The position numbers and the translations under genes are program-made. The notes below the pieces were generated by a model, which was not told where the DNA came from, did not search any database, and was given only the letters and a program-made list of their open reading frames with translations. A stretch of DNA of 64,000 nt from Brachionus manjavacas (taxonomy: Eukaryota > Rotifera > Eurotatoria > Ploima > Brachionidae), in NCBI GenBank assembly GCA_019054805.1, contig JAHQIY010000002.1:5394001-5458000 (forward strand), in the 5' to 3' direction. Below, piece by piece: positions 48,524 to 61,181 of the stretch (position 1 is its first letter; the number at the start of each line of letters is the position of its first letter).

Positions 48524-51520
48524 TTATTCATCAAATTTAATGCGTTTATTTTGTGTAGCGGCTACGTTATCGAATTTTCTTTTATTCGAGTCGCCATCTC
48601 TATTGCCTCCAAAGCGACCAGATCTTTCAAATCTGCCACCACCACCGCCACCACGACCATTTCGACCATTTGATCTAAATCCACCTCCACCTCCACGTGA
48701 GCCTCTGTCACCACCTCTGAAGCCTCCGCTTTGTCTCACATCTTCTTCAATCTCCGGCAATTCAGTCACTGGCTTAAGCTCCAATGATTTTGTATTGAAC
48801 CATTTTTCTTGGATTAAATCATCATATTCACTTGATACATCGAAAACAAGGCCTTGTTTATCCTTGGTAAAAACAATTTTGTTAATTGCATTTTCACCAT
48901 TCTCTTCTCCGATTATTTTTTTCAATATGGCGTAGGCGAATGATTTACCGCGGATTTCTTCGTCTGGTTTACTTAGCATATAAGTAGTATAATTCTAATA
49001 GGAAAAAATTAAATAAGAATGAAAATTTTTACTCTAAATTTTACTTACTTCTTTGCTGGTAAGCAATGATCGTTGTGTCATTTTGGTGCAGCCTGATATA
49101 ACCGCTAGAGCTGCAGCTAAGGCGTTAATGGCATCTTTGGATTTAAGGACTTCTTCGGCACCGGAACGAAATTTTTCAATCATTTCTGGAGCAACTGTGT
49201 CTAATGATCTATAATGATTTGACATTTAAAAAATTTTAATTTTCTAATTATAATTGTTAAAGTTACTTTGCTGCATCATTAGTTGATGCTTCGACAATGT
49301 CTACTGATGTTGGTGCTCCGACTCTTTTAAATTTTGTTCCCTTAAATGAAAAAATTATTTGATAAAAATTAGAATGCTTTTTTTCTTCTAAATTTTAAAT
49401 TTTGAAAATTGGAATTTCAATTTTATTAGGAATTAAAAAAAATTTCAAAAAATTTGATTTCTTCTCAATCATGATAAAATGAGTCTTTTTAAATTAAAAA
49501 TTTTAATAGAAATTATTTTTCAAAGATAAAAAATTGATCCGAAATTGTTCTTTTTGAACAGAACTTAATCAATAAATTTTTCTGCTTTTTTTCAATTTTT
49601 AATTTAGTTTTTTGAATTTTAAGTAAAATATAAATTGTGAAAATATCTTTAAAAATAAAATATATAGATAATATTTTTTGGTATAAAAAACTAATTTATG
49701 AATTAATAATTTTTATAAATCAATAATGAAGTTTCAAAAAAGGAAACACAGCTTTAGTGTATTTGGTAAGCACCATATCGCCCAAGATAAAGCATTCTTT
49801 ACTCAAAACATATTCTCTAAAGATGTGTTTTCAGTAAATGCGGCGTTAAAGCATATTTTTCGGAAAATACGAAAAAAAATTAATTTTCTGGTAGAAAAAA
49901 AAAGTCTAATGATTAACTTTTCAAAAAACTTAAAATTTTTCTTTGATTTTTCGTTATAATGAAAAAATTTAAACATTTTAAATTAATGATAATCAAAAAT
50001 TTTACAAATATATTTTTATTGTGACTCAAGATTATTATGATTATTATTCTATAAATTTATCTCTCAGCAATTTGTTGATAAACCAAAAAGATATTTTCTT
50101 ATTATTATTTAATCTGGAAGTAATCGGCATAGGAACATAACAAAATTTATTGAATAATTAGCTAAAAAAATCAACTTACTGTATTTCGTTCAACAGCTAG
50201 AAGAGCATTCAATTCAGTATGTTTATAAAAACAAACACAAACACCAGTTCTACCGGCACGGCCAGTACGTCCAGATCTATGTACATAGGATTCAAAGTCT
50301 TTAGGTGGCGAGCAGCAAATTACCAAATCGACCTCGGGTATATCAAGACCGCGCGCAGCTACATCCGTAGTGATAAGTACTTTATATTTTCCATCCCTAA
50401 ATTTTTTCAATACAAGCTCTCGCTTATCTTGCGGCACATCGCCATGCAATACATGTGACTCCTGTTTTATATCACTGCTACATGCTAGTTCATCGGCATC
50501 TTTTTTTGTCTGACAAAATATCATCGCTCTTCCGTGCTTTCCACTGTAAACCTGCAAGACCGAGCCGATTGTCGATGCTCGGTCCTGATAACTACACTGA
50601 ATAGCCAAGTGCTCAACAGTCGTGGCCACTTTCAATCGAGAATCGCCTATCAGATCTATAAACTTGAATTCATCGCCCATGTACTTTTGAGCAGTTCTCT
50701 TGACCCAAGGGGGACATGTAGCAGAGAAAAATAAAGTTTGTGCCTTATTACCTCTAGATTCTGTGTAAACATTTTTAAGAATATCTTCAACTGAATCCTG
50801 AAAACCCATATCCAGCATTCGGTCAACTTCATCCAATATAACATGATCTACTTTGCCTAAATCAATACTGCCCGAGTTAATAAAATCCAAAATGCGACCC
50901 GGTGTTCCTGCTAAAACATCAACTCCTTTATTCAAATCACTTTGTTGTCGTTCATAAGCAACACCACCATAGACACAACAGGTTCGAATTGTGCTCGAAA
51001 TGGATGCGAAATCGTCACCAACTTGCTTTGCCAATTCTCTTGTTGGTTCGAGCACTAAGCAACGTGGTGATTTTGATTTATCGCCAGGCTTTTTTTGATT
51101 TTCGAGCTTTTCTACGATGGGAATACCGAAAGCCATTGTCTTTCCGGTACCGGTTCTGGCTTGGGCTATCACATCATGACCAGCTCTGATATGTTTTAAA
51201 GTAGCTACTTGGATAGGATACAAATATTTTATTCCTTTGGAAGTCAACTTCTCGACAATTTGTTTTGGTAGATCAAAATTCTTGAAGTCACCGCTTTCCT
51301 GGGCTTCAGTTGATTTAACATCACCGGCTAGTTCTTTTTGCTTTGAAGTGTGATCGTCATCTTCCTTAGTATTTTTTCCATTAGCAAAACCATTTTTTTT
51401 AACATGAATTTTCATCTCTTGATCTGACTCTTCCATTGAATCGGGCTTTTTGTCATTAGCTGTAATTTTAACGCTACTGGATTTTTTAAATTCTTTTTTA
51501 ACCTTATCTATTTTAACCAT
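48524..51520 (-). CDS. DDX21: Nucleolar RNA helicase, DDX21/DDX50-like
   Basis: An ATP-dependent RNA helicase of the nucleolus acting in rRNA transcription and processing. Four coding exons on the minus strand: 51520-50180, 49340-49267, 49208-49049, 48994-48524; 681 residues. After a Lys/Asp-rich N-terminus it has ARTGTGKT (121-128), PTRELA (159-164), TPGR (206-209), DEVD (230-233, the DDX21/50 variant of DEAD), SAT (266-268) and HRSGRTGR (414-421). A GUCT domain follows (GTKFKRVGAPTSVDIVEAS, AINALAAALAVISG). The C-terminus is Gly/Arg-rich (GGFRGGDRGSRGGGGG, NGRGGGGGGRF) and ends with a basic tail, an RNA-binding RGG region. The AATAAA at 48528-48523 overlaps the stop codon, with a second directly after. 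Confidence 0.95.
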
Positions 51521-52865
51521 TTTTGTTTTTTAAATTTTTCAACACGAGGATTTCTAAATTCGTTTTGTTAAAACATTTTTTTTAGCATAAGTAGAAATGA
51601 TGATATTTTTTCAATGAATTTCAACGTGCGTTCAAATTATGAGCACCTGAAGCATTTAATGAGTCTTGAGATTTATTTAATTTAGTTTAGACTTAAAAAG
51701 ACAAATTTAATGGATTTTGTTTGAGCATAAAAAAAATATTTTGGAATTGTCTAAAAAGTAAAATTGTAAAAATTTACGGTGCTGTTGATTCAATCTAATT
51801 GTATTAAAATTATTAACAAAATCTAAATTATTCAAAAAATATTTAATCTTTAATTAGAAAAATTTTAGATTGTTTAGTTCAAGTAGAATGATTAAATTAA
51901 ATCTTCTTCTAAAATTCAAATAAAAAACACTATACTCAAAAACATGAGAATTTAAAATAAATTTTTACATTCTTGTTTCATTTATTTGATTTTTTGTGGA
52001 ATTCATATTTATAATAAAAAATATCATATCAAATATCTGGAGCATTTTAAAAATTGAAAAAAAAAATCAGGAAATGCTAAGTTCATTTCATTAAAACTTT
52101 TTAAAAGCAAATTATTAAATCGTTTCTGCAACATGTTCCATTTTGTTTCAATTTTTTGGCTAAAATCCTGGTCTGTAAAAGAATTTAATGAGACTTTAAG
52201 TTTTTAAATGGTGTTTAATTCTTCAGCAAGATGCTGATTTTTTCCAGATCAGTTTTTTGGTAACAAAATACAAAATTTTGTAGAATCTATTCTTTTTGTT
52301 GAATCCTTTCAAAAGTTTTTCAATTTTTTTTGAATTAAAATAAACCTTGAATGCTCATTTAATCAATTCTTAGATTATTTTAAAGAAATCTACTTACCTT
52401 TATACAAGAAAGCTCGGAGATAAATCTAATTTTCGAATTGTAAAATAACCTCCTGTTATTAAATAGCCAGCTCTCTAAGCCAATTTTAACTTAATTCAAA
52501 AGCATTCGAGCTCTTTACATCCATCAGAGTTTCTGAAAGCCGATTTTATATACTATATTTAAGAGAACTATGCCGCCTTTTTTTCTTTGATTTCTCTCTT
52601 TTTAATTTGTGACTATGTCCTCTTAAATTATGTCAAAGGCTGATATCCTTGCTTTTAGAAAACCCCTATTTCACCTTGTCCAAACCTTTGCTCATTTTGT
52701 TACACTTGATCAGATCTACTCTATGTCTTGGAAATCTGAAATTTAAGTACAACAATTCTGGTAAAAAAGGATAAACGTTATTTTTTTTGTAAAAAAAATG
52801 GTTCTGCGAACAGTACAATATTGTATAAATTTGTAAAAACGAATTCAAAACTATTCAGTCAATTT
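51521..52865. other. Intergenic, no gene recognised
   Basis: A/T-rich upstream region of the helicase gene. It should contain the promoter, but no element can be assigned by eye. Confidence 0.45.
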
Positions 52866-52869
52866 TTTA

Positions 52870-53095
52870 AGAAAAAAAGACTGTGGTGCTTGGACACGTA
52901 CTTAGAATGAAAGGAAAATGGGTACCAAAAAGAGCTCTTCAATTGACATCTCAAGGGAAACGTAAGATAGCACGATCAGCTGTAAAATGGAGGTGAAAAA
53001 TCACGAAAGAGCTCTCCGAAATGAAAATAACATAGGGTTAAGGCAAAAGATTGATCAAAAGTAATGATCCCATGTTCCACAACGAGTGAATGGAA
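52870..53095 (+). pseudogene. LINE fragment, C-terminal end of ORF2 (RTE-like)
   Basis: Translation gives VVLGHVLRMKGKWVPKRALQ, then GKRKIARSAVKWR, a stop, and KELSEM. This is the usual pattern at the very end of RTE-type reverse transcriptases (LGH-LRM, GKR-RGRP, W). Confidence 0.6.
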
Positions 53096-53159
53096 GAAAA
53101 AACATTATGTATCACTTGAAAATGAAATAAAAACTTAAATTAATCAGCATTTTCGAAAT

Positions 53160-53720
53160 TTACATTTTTCTGCAAGTAAAGATTTCAATGCTAAATTAAA
53201 ATAGTTTAATAATAATTCTGAATTGAATTTTAAAGATTTTAATAAGTACTTAGATGATGAAATTCAGTTATTAGCATGTTTTAAAAGTAAAATTGAAGGC
53301 AGAGTAGATTTAAGTAGGACCAATTTCTTTACTAACACGGTTGTCAATGAGTGGAATGTTCTTCCCACCAAGGTCACAGAGTCCGACTCAGTAAATCAAT
53401 TCAAGAATCACGACGATGACTTCATGACCGGTCACCTAGTTTTCACCACATAACAATTTTAATTTTAGTTTAATTGATTCAACAATATCTTTTATAAACC
53501 TCTTTCAGTTCCTTCTAAGTTCTTTTTTACCAAATACTGTAAATCATGGCTGTTGACTCTAAAAACTTTTAAGTTGTTGTATTTTTGTAATTTTCCTTGT
53601 ATAGCGCAATGTGCCACCATAGGCTACCTCCTAGTAGGTTGCCTCCGCAAGCTTGCTTGTCGTAGCTTTATATATCATTATTAAGTAAAAATAATTTGAA
53701 TTTACTTATTAGAATCTTAT
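53160..53720 (+). pseudogene. LINE 3' fragment with 3' UTR
   Basis: The frame 53223-53453 contains RTNFFTNTVVNEWNVLPTKV and a following VNQFKN, the end of a LINE ORF2. The 3' part has a compact G+C-richer hairpin region (53605-53670: CTACCTCCTAGTAGG, GCAAGCTTGC) before an A/T tail. Confidence 0.65.
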
Positions 53721-54526
53721 CTTATTTTATCAATTTTTAATAAGAATTTTTCAATATAATAAATAAAATAAATCAATCTATTAAATAATCAATACTGATT
53801 TCTTTGTCTTTTATTTTTATTATTCTGGCAGCGGAGCAACAGGTAAAACCTTGTTTTATTAAAAATATGACTAAAAATCTTTTTTTTAAATTTTATTCTA
53901 GTAATTATTGGTTAATTTGATTCAATTTACGCCAAGTCAGGTGTTGCAAAACAAAACAAAATAGAGAAAATAAAATTTTAGGAAAGATGAAAGTATTTAA
54001 TAATTCATAATAAATTGTTGGCTTCAGTTGAATAATTTGTATAATAAAATGTTACTGTAGAAAAGTAATTATTTGTAAATGACAAATGTCTATAAATAAT
54101 AAATAGCATATTTATCTTATCTTCTAAATATAAATAATGATTAAAATAATTTTTTTTGGATAATAATTTTAATGAAAAAGTAATGATTTTCAAAGGAAAA
54201 TTTTTCAAATGATTTTTTGTTCAAAATTTAGATGTTTTTTTTAATGATTATCTAAGGAAAAATTTTTTAATAATTTTTTTCTTGATTTTTTCTTTATTAT
54301 TTATTATTTTATTAAAAATATAGTTCAGGTTATACCCTGGCAGTTTGGAATGGATCTTAGTCCTTCCTTTCAGTTTTTTTCTTTATAAAATCATTAATTT
54401 TTTAATAATGATGATTCTTTAAAGAATCGTTGATTTTTCATTACTTTAAGTTTGACTGGAAACAAGTGAAAACTGTGATCTAAGTCCTAATTTTTTTTTA
54501 AGACAGAGTATCAAGCGTTAGGAAGT
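53721..54526. other. Intergenic, no gene recognised
   Basis: A/T-rich. A minus-strand frame of 67 codons at 54208-54005 has no motif. Confidence 0.5.
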
Positions 54527-55027
54527 AGTCTTATCAATTGACATAAAAAAATTTAAAAATAAATTTTTAATAATCAACACTTCCAAAGCAGACTAAAAAT
54601 GTCACTGGTCAAAAAAAGCGATCAAAAATGGGTTGCGTATGACTTAAGAAACAAAAACAAGTTTTTTTTACCGCACAAAGGTATTTACAACGACCACATG
54701 GAATGGACGTTCGTTTATTTTACTCTAAATTCTTAAATAAATTTTTAGTAAGAGACCTGGATTTAACACCTAACCACTTCAACAGGAGAATTGAGAACAA
54801 TATCAATTTGAATTTTACTAAGTTTTGTGAAATTTTTGCTAAATTTGATTTGAATTTTAGATTGTTTTATCATCAATGAAAAAAATTATCTTTAATTTTT
54901 TTAATTTTTTTTTTAAAAACAATAAATGAGTTCAATCGACCCTTACAGGGCTTGACACTAGTCTCTTCAATTGAATTGAATTAATATTATTATAAAGTCT
55001 TATCAATTGACATAAAAAAATTTAAAA
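54527..55027 (+). mobile_element. 5'-truncated LINE with a 32-base target-site duplication
   Basis: A perfect 32-base direct repeat starting AGTCTTATCAATTGACATAA lies at 54527-54558 and 54996-55027. Between them (54559-54995) is a LINE end: the frame from 54599 (WVAYDLRNKNKFFLPHKG) matches the tail of Jockey-like ORF2. It is followed by a 3' region with TCGACCCTTACAGGGCTTGA and an A/T tail ending TAATATTATTATAA. Confidence 0.75.
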
Positions 55028-56435
55028 CTAAACTTGACAAACTATATTTAGAAAGCTATTACAGTGGAACCTAAAACTCCATTTCATGTGATCACAGCCA
55101 CATTAGAGCTATTTAATATTTAATTTAATTTTTTAAATAGCTATGAATAACATTGTTTTTTTTTGGTTTAATTCTAAAATAATGCATTAATTAATTAACA
55201 ATGAATTAAAAAAAAACTTTAGTTTCTAATAAAATTCATTGGGCGAGGATCAAAAACTAAAATAAAATATAAAAATATAAACGTGAAAATCATAAATTGT
55301 TCACATTTTACTAATCACATAATGACAATTGTTCTATATCAAAATTAAGGTAAAAAAAGTTATAAACATCAAGTCAATAATTTTATTAAAATTTTTATGC
55401 GTTGTTTTTTTTGCCTTCATTTTTTTTTAATTTGTTTTAATTTATTTTTTTAGTTCTCATTTCTTACTTTAAATTAAAAATTCTTTCTTAAACAGAAAAT
55501 CAATATTACTCTAACCAAACTCTCTCCCCTCAAACTGTTTCGTCGCATCTGTATTACATGTCTAACTTCGTCACTGTCTTCTTTTCCCATCTCACAACAT
55601 AAAATATAAAATATCTCTTAAAATATAGAGATTTTCTTTTGATATTATAAACAGCTAACTTTTTTGACAAGCTTAGGAGATCTTTTTTAACTTTCTTGGC
55701 TGCCGGAGACCAATAACTAATAGTTTATTACAAATGTGATCAGACAAATGCTACATACAGCAACTTAAATGTCTTAGCTGACCAGTTATTAAATATTTTT
55801 GCCAGCTGACCAAGTATCAAACTAAGTATATTTTTCGTTTTTATTTTCTGCTACAATTGGCATTAAATTTTAAGTTGATTTTTTCTTTATTTAGACTCAT
55901 CAACCACTTGCTCATTCTATAAATTTGTCTAAATCCATCTGAGTAATTTAACTCGGGCTTCTAGTGATTCTAATCAGCTTATTATCATCAATAAAGAGCT
56001 TACATAAAGAGCAAACTATTTCTGGCGTGTAATAATTAATAAATATCACAAATATCGTAAAAATATTAAAAATGATTAAAACTTTCAAAGCTTAATTGTC
56101 GAAATGAGAAAGAAATTTTTTCTTCTTGAAAATAATTGTAATTATTGTTTATTTATCTGTGACGAGCTAAAGCTCATTCAGATTAAAAAAATTAATATAA
56201 TAAAATAAAAAATTATCAAAATTAAGAAGAAAATTAAACTAAATAAATAAAAATAAAGAGTGACAGTTTTTACATGTATTAGTATTTGAGGTTCTGGAAA
56301 AAAGAAGAAAAAATTGTAAGGTAGCAGTAACAGAAAGGATTCGAGAACTCAAAAAATTTGTACATAAAATCTAGCTGTTTCCCAACCTTCAAGGATCCTA
56401 CTTAAATCTGAAAACAGATTTGAAATCCTCAGAGT
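55028..56435. other. Intergenic with probable LINE remains
   Basis: Mostly A/T-rich. A mixed-composition stretch at 55640-56040 may be LINE debris. A hairpin-plus-tail LINE end (GACGAGCTAAAGCTC and an A/T tail) is at 56160-56215. No gene was recognised. Confidence 0.4.
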
Positions 56436-56439
56436 TAGT

Positions 56440-56680
56440 TTAGTAAATGTAATTTGAGCTTCCCTTCATCAATAAGTATCATTCAGACAAAAATTTTATA
56501 TTCTGGCCCGACGGCGAGCTGTTATTATGCAGAAGCGTCATTGGACTTTATGATCAAAAATTCAATGAATCATGTCGACAAGATGGAAAACCTTGTAAAT
56601 TTGCCTGAAGCCGGACATATTGAAGATATTTGGTCAATATTGAGAGAGAAAGTCTACGAGTACCTTAATCAACTTTGAAA
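56440..56680 (+). pseudogene. Tc1/mariner-type transposase fragment
   Basis: KYHSDKNFIFWPD (second catalytic Asp), then after a one-base frame change ASCYYAEASLDFMIKNSMNH, NLVNLPEAGHIEDIWSIL and REKVYEYLNQL. The spacing FWPD, HYA, N-P and IEDxW is that of the C-terminal half of mariner-like transposases, with the last acidic residue in IED. The N-terminal half is absent. Confidence 0.7.
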
Positions 56681-57365
56681 TTGTTTTTGTTACTTCATTA
56701 GCAGAATCTGGTATCTCATTATCTAAGGCTAACATTTTTCTTTATCTGTTTTGATCCTTTTTTCCATTATAATTTTATTTACTTTTTTCTAAAATGGTAA
56801 ACAAGAGAGAGAATTTTTCCCATTAATAAATTAATAGTTATTTTTAATAATTGATGCCCAGATTTTTGCTATTGCCTTCTAATTTTCCTAAGCTCTTTTA
56901 TCATATCGATGGCTAATTCCATCTTAAGTGGGGAACACTTGATCTATAGATTTTTATAGGACATACTGGAATACTTAAATGGACCGCATTTGATAAATTT
57001 ATGGCTAATATAAATAAATAATCATGATTTAGATAAGTTTTTCTAAAAAATTAGATAGCATTAAAATTTATTTTTCATTAAAAAAAAAAAACACTAATTC
57101 ATCAATATTTATTGTATAATCGTTAAAATTTAGTCTTATATAACCAATCAATAAAGCACTTTAAGATTAAATTTTAATTTTGAAATTTCACGTTTTAAAG
57201 ACAGCAAAAAAATTTGCAAAAAAAAACTACTGAGATGCTCAAAAAATGTTTTGCTTCTTTTTTTTCTGTGCATTGCGCAATAAAATTTGCTAATAGAAAA
57301 TATTTACATACACTTTGAAATTTTATAATAAAATTGTTAATCTTAAAATTTCAAAAATTCTCAAA
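56681..57365. other. Intergenic, upstream of HBS1
   Basis: A/T-rich. It presumably contains the HBS1 promoter, but no specific element is assignable. Confidence 0.4.
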
Positions 57366-58872
57366 ATGTCTCGACATCGAAACGTGAGAAAAGTTTCTTT
57401 GGCTGATGATGGTAATTAAAATAATTAATAATCCAATTCAAATAAAAATTGATTTATCAAGACTATGAAGATGATCTTTCCCAGTCTTTTGACGAAAATT
57501 ACTCATATGCCATATCACCTGGAACAAGTAATTTCCCCCCTAAAACTGCACTAAATTTTTAAACTCAATTTACACTGCTAGCCGAAATGTACATGTACAA
57601 ACGAAACGCCCAGCAACAAAGTATGTCCGAGTTTATCAAAGACTCGTCCATCCAGGAAGAAGAAACTGATGCTAAAGAAGCAGACAAGGCTCTGGTGCAA
57701 AAGGATGAAGATTTCATGTTCCAAATGGATAAAGGTGTAATTTTATCGAAAAAATAATAAAGAATTAATTTAAATTATTTTTTATTCAGAACCTGTTAAT
57801 ATAAAATCTGAACAAAAGCAACCAGGTAATTCAGTTTTTTTTCCAAAGAAAAATTTTTATTTAATGCAACTTATATTCGGGAAGGTAAGATGATCTTGAT
57901 AGTTTGATCTTAAATTCAAAACTTTATGACGAGCATGACACGACTTTGATCAACGCTGAGGAAGGAGACGGCAAAGAGTTCGACTTGGACAGTCTGGCAA
58001 AAATTTATGCCTCCGACCCAAAACCGATGGAAATTAATTATGGCCTCGACGATCTAATTAAGTCAGATCAAACTGAAAAAATGTCAACTTCAATTGACAA
58101 CCTTCTTGACAATTTTTTTACAAATAACTTCAAAGATAAAAATTACCAAAGAACTAAATCGATAAGCATAAGCGAAGAGAAAGTAGTGAGAGAGGAGAAT
58201 GCGTTTTCTTTGAGCGATTTGGCGTCTGAATACTTGTCGAACATGACACCATCCAGCACACATACTCCTCTAGGCTCTAGCTTGGTTGATCTAATTGACC
58301 ATGAATTCACCAAGCGTTTGAGTATTAATGAAGATTTTGAGGAGAAAAAAATTGATCTGAAAGAAAATTTCATCATTAACAAAAGAGATAGAGCTCGATT
58401 TTCTATCGGGTCCGATCTGGCTTCGTCTTCGTTTTCCTCGACTACTTCGACCAAAAATGAACCAATTAGTTTGAATAGAATTCAATTTGTGCCTGTTGTA
58501 CGCGAAACAACTTCTGATTTACAAATAAAAACATTGTTCCATTTGGATGCTCAATCGGAAATTGGTGATTTTTTGACACAGACACAAAATTTAAAATTCA
58601 ATTTATCCAATGTTAATTTTGAGAACAATTTTAATTTTGAAGAACAAAAAACTTTTATCAACCAAAATCGAACTAGAGGAAATAAAATTCTAATCGATTT
58701 GACGCATGAGCAGACGAAAAAAAGCGCAAAAAAGACTTATAAGCACAAATCGAACTTGCCGTCTTCTTCTAGCAGCGGAAAGATTAAAATTTTCGACTTT
58801 TCTATACCTTCGCCTGATGACATAATTTTAGCTAAGCAAAAATTTGCCTTTAAACACATGAGATTTAAATAA
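57366..58872 (+). CDS. HBS1L: SKI7-like short isoform of the HBS1 gene
   Basis: The same four first exons (to 57825) join to a 983-base terminal exon (57890-58872) through the acceptor GGAAGGTAAG, in frame, giving 427 residues without the GTPase. The exon repeats short hydrophobic motifs (DLDSLAKIYA, FSLSDLASEYL, SSLVDLIDHEF) and ends with KIFDFSIPSPDDIILAKQK (FDF 402-404, PSPDD 407-411). In animals and plants the alternatively spliced HBS1/SKI7 isoform bridges the cytoplasmic exosome and the SKI complex, and a C-terminal F-D-F, P-S-P-D-D element is its hallmark. The exon has its own AATAAA at 58915-58920. Confidence 0.85.
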
Positions 58873-60583
58873 TTTTTTTTCTTTTTTGTTTAAACCATAA
58901 TATATTTATCATTTAATAAAAACCTTTTGAACAGAATTTTATTTTTGTTTTTTAAGAAAGTAAAGAAACGAAAAAAGTCAATGAAAATCAGCCGTCAAGT
59001 AACCGCCAGCAAAGATTTTTGAAAAGTTGCCAATTAAAAATTATTTTTTAGCACCAAGATCCCAGAAGTCTCAGTCAAAGCCATCTACGCCGGCAGTTCA
59101 GGCCAAAGCTAAAGCAAGCACAGCTCAAAAATCTCAAATAAGCAAACAAACAGCTCAACTAGGCGAGCTTCGCTTAAGCCCAATTGTTGACTCGGCAGCG
59201 AAGGAAAAACTTCTAAAACAGTATGGAGAACACACTGCCGGCAAAGACGTCCTTAATTTGATTGTAATCGGGCATGTAGACTCGGGAAAAAGTACTCTAA
59301 TGGGGCATTTGCTGTACCAAATGGGTCAGGTATCGGACAAACAGTTGCATCGGTACAGACAGGACTCGCAGAAGATTGGCAAAAGCTCGTTTGCATATGC
59401 TTGGGTCCTGGACGAGACAGAAGAAGAACGAAGCCGAGGCATTACCATTGACGTTGCTCAGACAAAATTTGAGACAAACAAAAAAATTATTTATCTACTA
59501 GACGCGCCAGGTCATAAGGATTTTATTCCCAACATGATTACGGGAGCCACCCAAGCCGATTCGGCAATTCTGGTCATTAACAGTGTTACTGGAGAGTTCG
59601 AGACTGGATTTGATCTTGGCGGACAGACTAGAGAACACTCGTTGTTGGTCAAATCGCTTGGTATCAATCAGCTCATTGTTGCTGTCAACAAAATGGACAT
59701 GTGTGACTGGTCCGAATCACGATTTTTGGACATACAAAAAAAATTGAGCAATTTTTTAATAAAACAAGTTGGCTTTAAAGAAACAGACCTCATATTTGTG
59801 CCGTGTAGTGGATTGCAAGGTGAAAATTTAAGCAAAAAATGCATGGATGAAAAATTGACCTGTTGGTACAATGAGAGCAAAACATTCGAGTCTAAATCAA
59901 TAAAAGGGGGTCTTACTTTGCTGGAATGTGTTGACAAATTAAAGCATCAAGAAAGATCAATAGATAAACCATTTAGATTTTGTATATCGGACATATTCAA
60001 GAGTGCTCAGACTGCAAATTTGTCACTAGTGGGCAAGTGTGAGGCAGGCACAGTGAAACAAGGTGATAAAATAACTATTGTGCCTGCAAACGAAACTGGT
60101 GTCGTAAAATCAATTTCTATTAACGATGAAGTTTCAATACCAATGTGTTTTGCAGGTGATTCTGCTACTTTGAACGTGGCCAATGTTGACATAAATAACA
60201 TATCGATTGGCAATTTTATTTGCGATAATCAATCAGTTATGCCAGTAACAGATCGAATAAGAGGAAGAATTATTTTGTTCAATTTGAGCATTCCGGTTAC
60301 CAATGGTTTTCCAGTTGTTTTTCATTACAAGTCGTTGAACGAAGCCGCAACTGTCAAAAAGCTTGTTTCTCAATTGGATAAGAGTAGTGGTGAAGTGGTG
60401 AAAGAGAAGCCCAGAGTGCTGAATAATGGACATAGTGCCATTGTTGAAATTAAAATAAACAAGCCAATTTGTGTCGAGTTGTACCAAAATTACCGTGAAT
60501 TGGGACGATTTATGTTAAGGTACAATGGCGTGACAATAGCTGCCGGCCAGATTACTGAAATAATTCAAAAGACAAAAAATTAA
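57366..60583 (+). CDS. HBS1L: HBS1, ribosome-rescue GTPase (long isoform)
   Basis: HBS1 is the eRF3/EF-1alpha-like GTPase that, with Pelota, rescues stalled ribosomes in no-go and non-stop decay. Exons: 57366-57411, 57462-57527, 57582-57734, 57790-57825, 58957-58998 and 59052-60583; 624 residues. The long internal exon 57890-58872 is skipped in this isoform. The N-terminus MSRHRNVRKVSLADD and acidic/aromatic SYAISPGT segment match the HBS1 N-domain. The GTPase has GHVDSGKST (188-196), RSRGITID, DAPGHKDF and NKMD. The C-terminus ends ELGRFMLRYNGVTIAAGQIT, as in EF-1alpha relatives. AATAAA is at 60639-60644. Confidence 0.95.
58915..58920 (+). promoter_or_regulatory. Poly(A) signal of the SKI7-like isoform
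   Basis: AATAAA 43 bases after the SKI7-like stop and before the next HBS1 exon (58957). It allows the short mRNA to end inside the HBS1 gene. Confidence 0.55.
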
Positions 60584-60644
60584 TTTTATTTTTAGTTTTT
60601 TTTTTCATTGAAATATAATTGCACACTAATTTATTGAAAATAAA

Positions 60645-61171
60645 GAATTTTGATTTTAGACTTTTATTATCTGTAAATAAATAGTTAAAATCGAACGGGT
60701 AATCAAAAATAAAATTTTCTAATCATTGTTTGATTAAATTAAAACATTTTAAAATAAAAAAAATACTTTAACAAATCTAAAAAAATTAAATTTTCTTCAA
60801 TCGTCCATCAATCACCGAAATAGTGTACCATCCATAATCCAATTCATTTGGGCGATTTAGCAAAACTTTTTAAAATATTAAGCGATAAAAACATCGTATT
60901 CCAAGGAAAGTGTTTCAAAAACAATGAAAATCATAGAGCATAAATAATAATTTGGTTTATGAAAAATTAAATTTTGTTATAAGATTAAAGTCTGCAAAAT
61001 GCACAAGACTCGGATATATAGAAATTTAATTTATTCTAAATTGCAAACTTCGACAGTTGATAGAACAATAAATGTTGTACCTTGTTGCAAGAACTATATT
61101 TAATTATTAGACTTTTAATTATTTTGTTCTATTTTTTTGTATTGAATTTACAGAACCTCAATATTTTTATT
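60645..61171. other. Intergenic, no gene recognised
   Basis: A/T-rich sequence between HBS1 and a DNA element. No supported feature. Confidence 0.5.
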
Positions 61172-61181
61172 CTTATTCAAA

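Noticed and set aside
48540..48935. Pro-rich plus-strand frame of 131 codons
   Set aside because: It is the antisense shadow of the helicase RGG region.
50219..51189. Several plus-strand frames opposite the helicase exon
   Set aside because: Antisense shadows; the minus strand carries all DEAD-box motifs in order.
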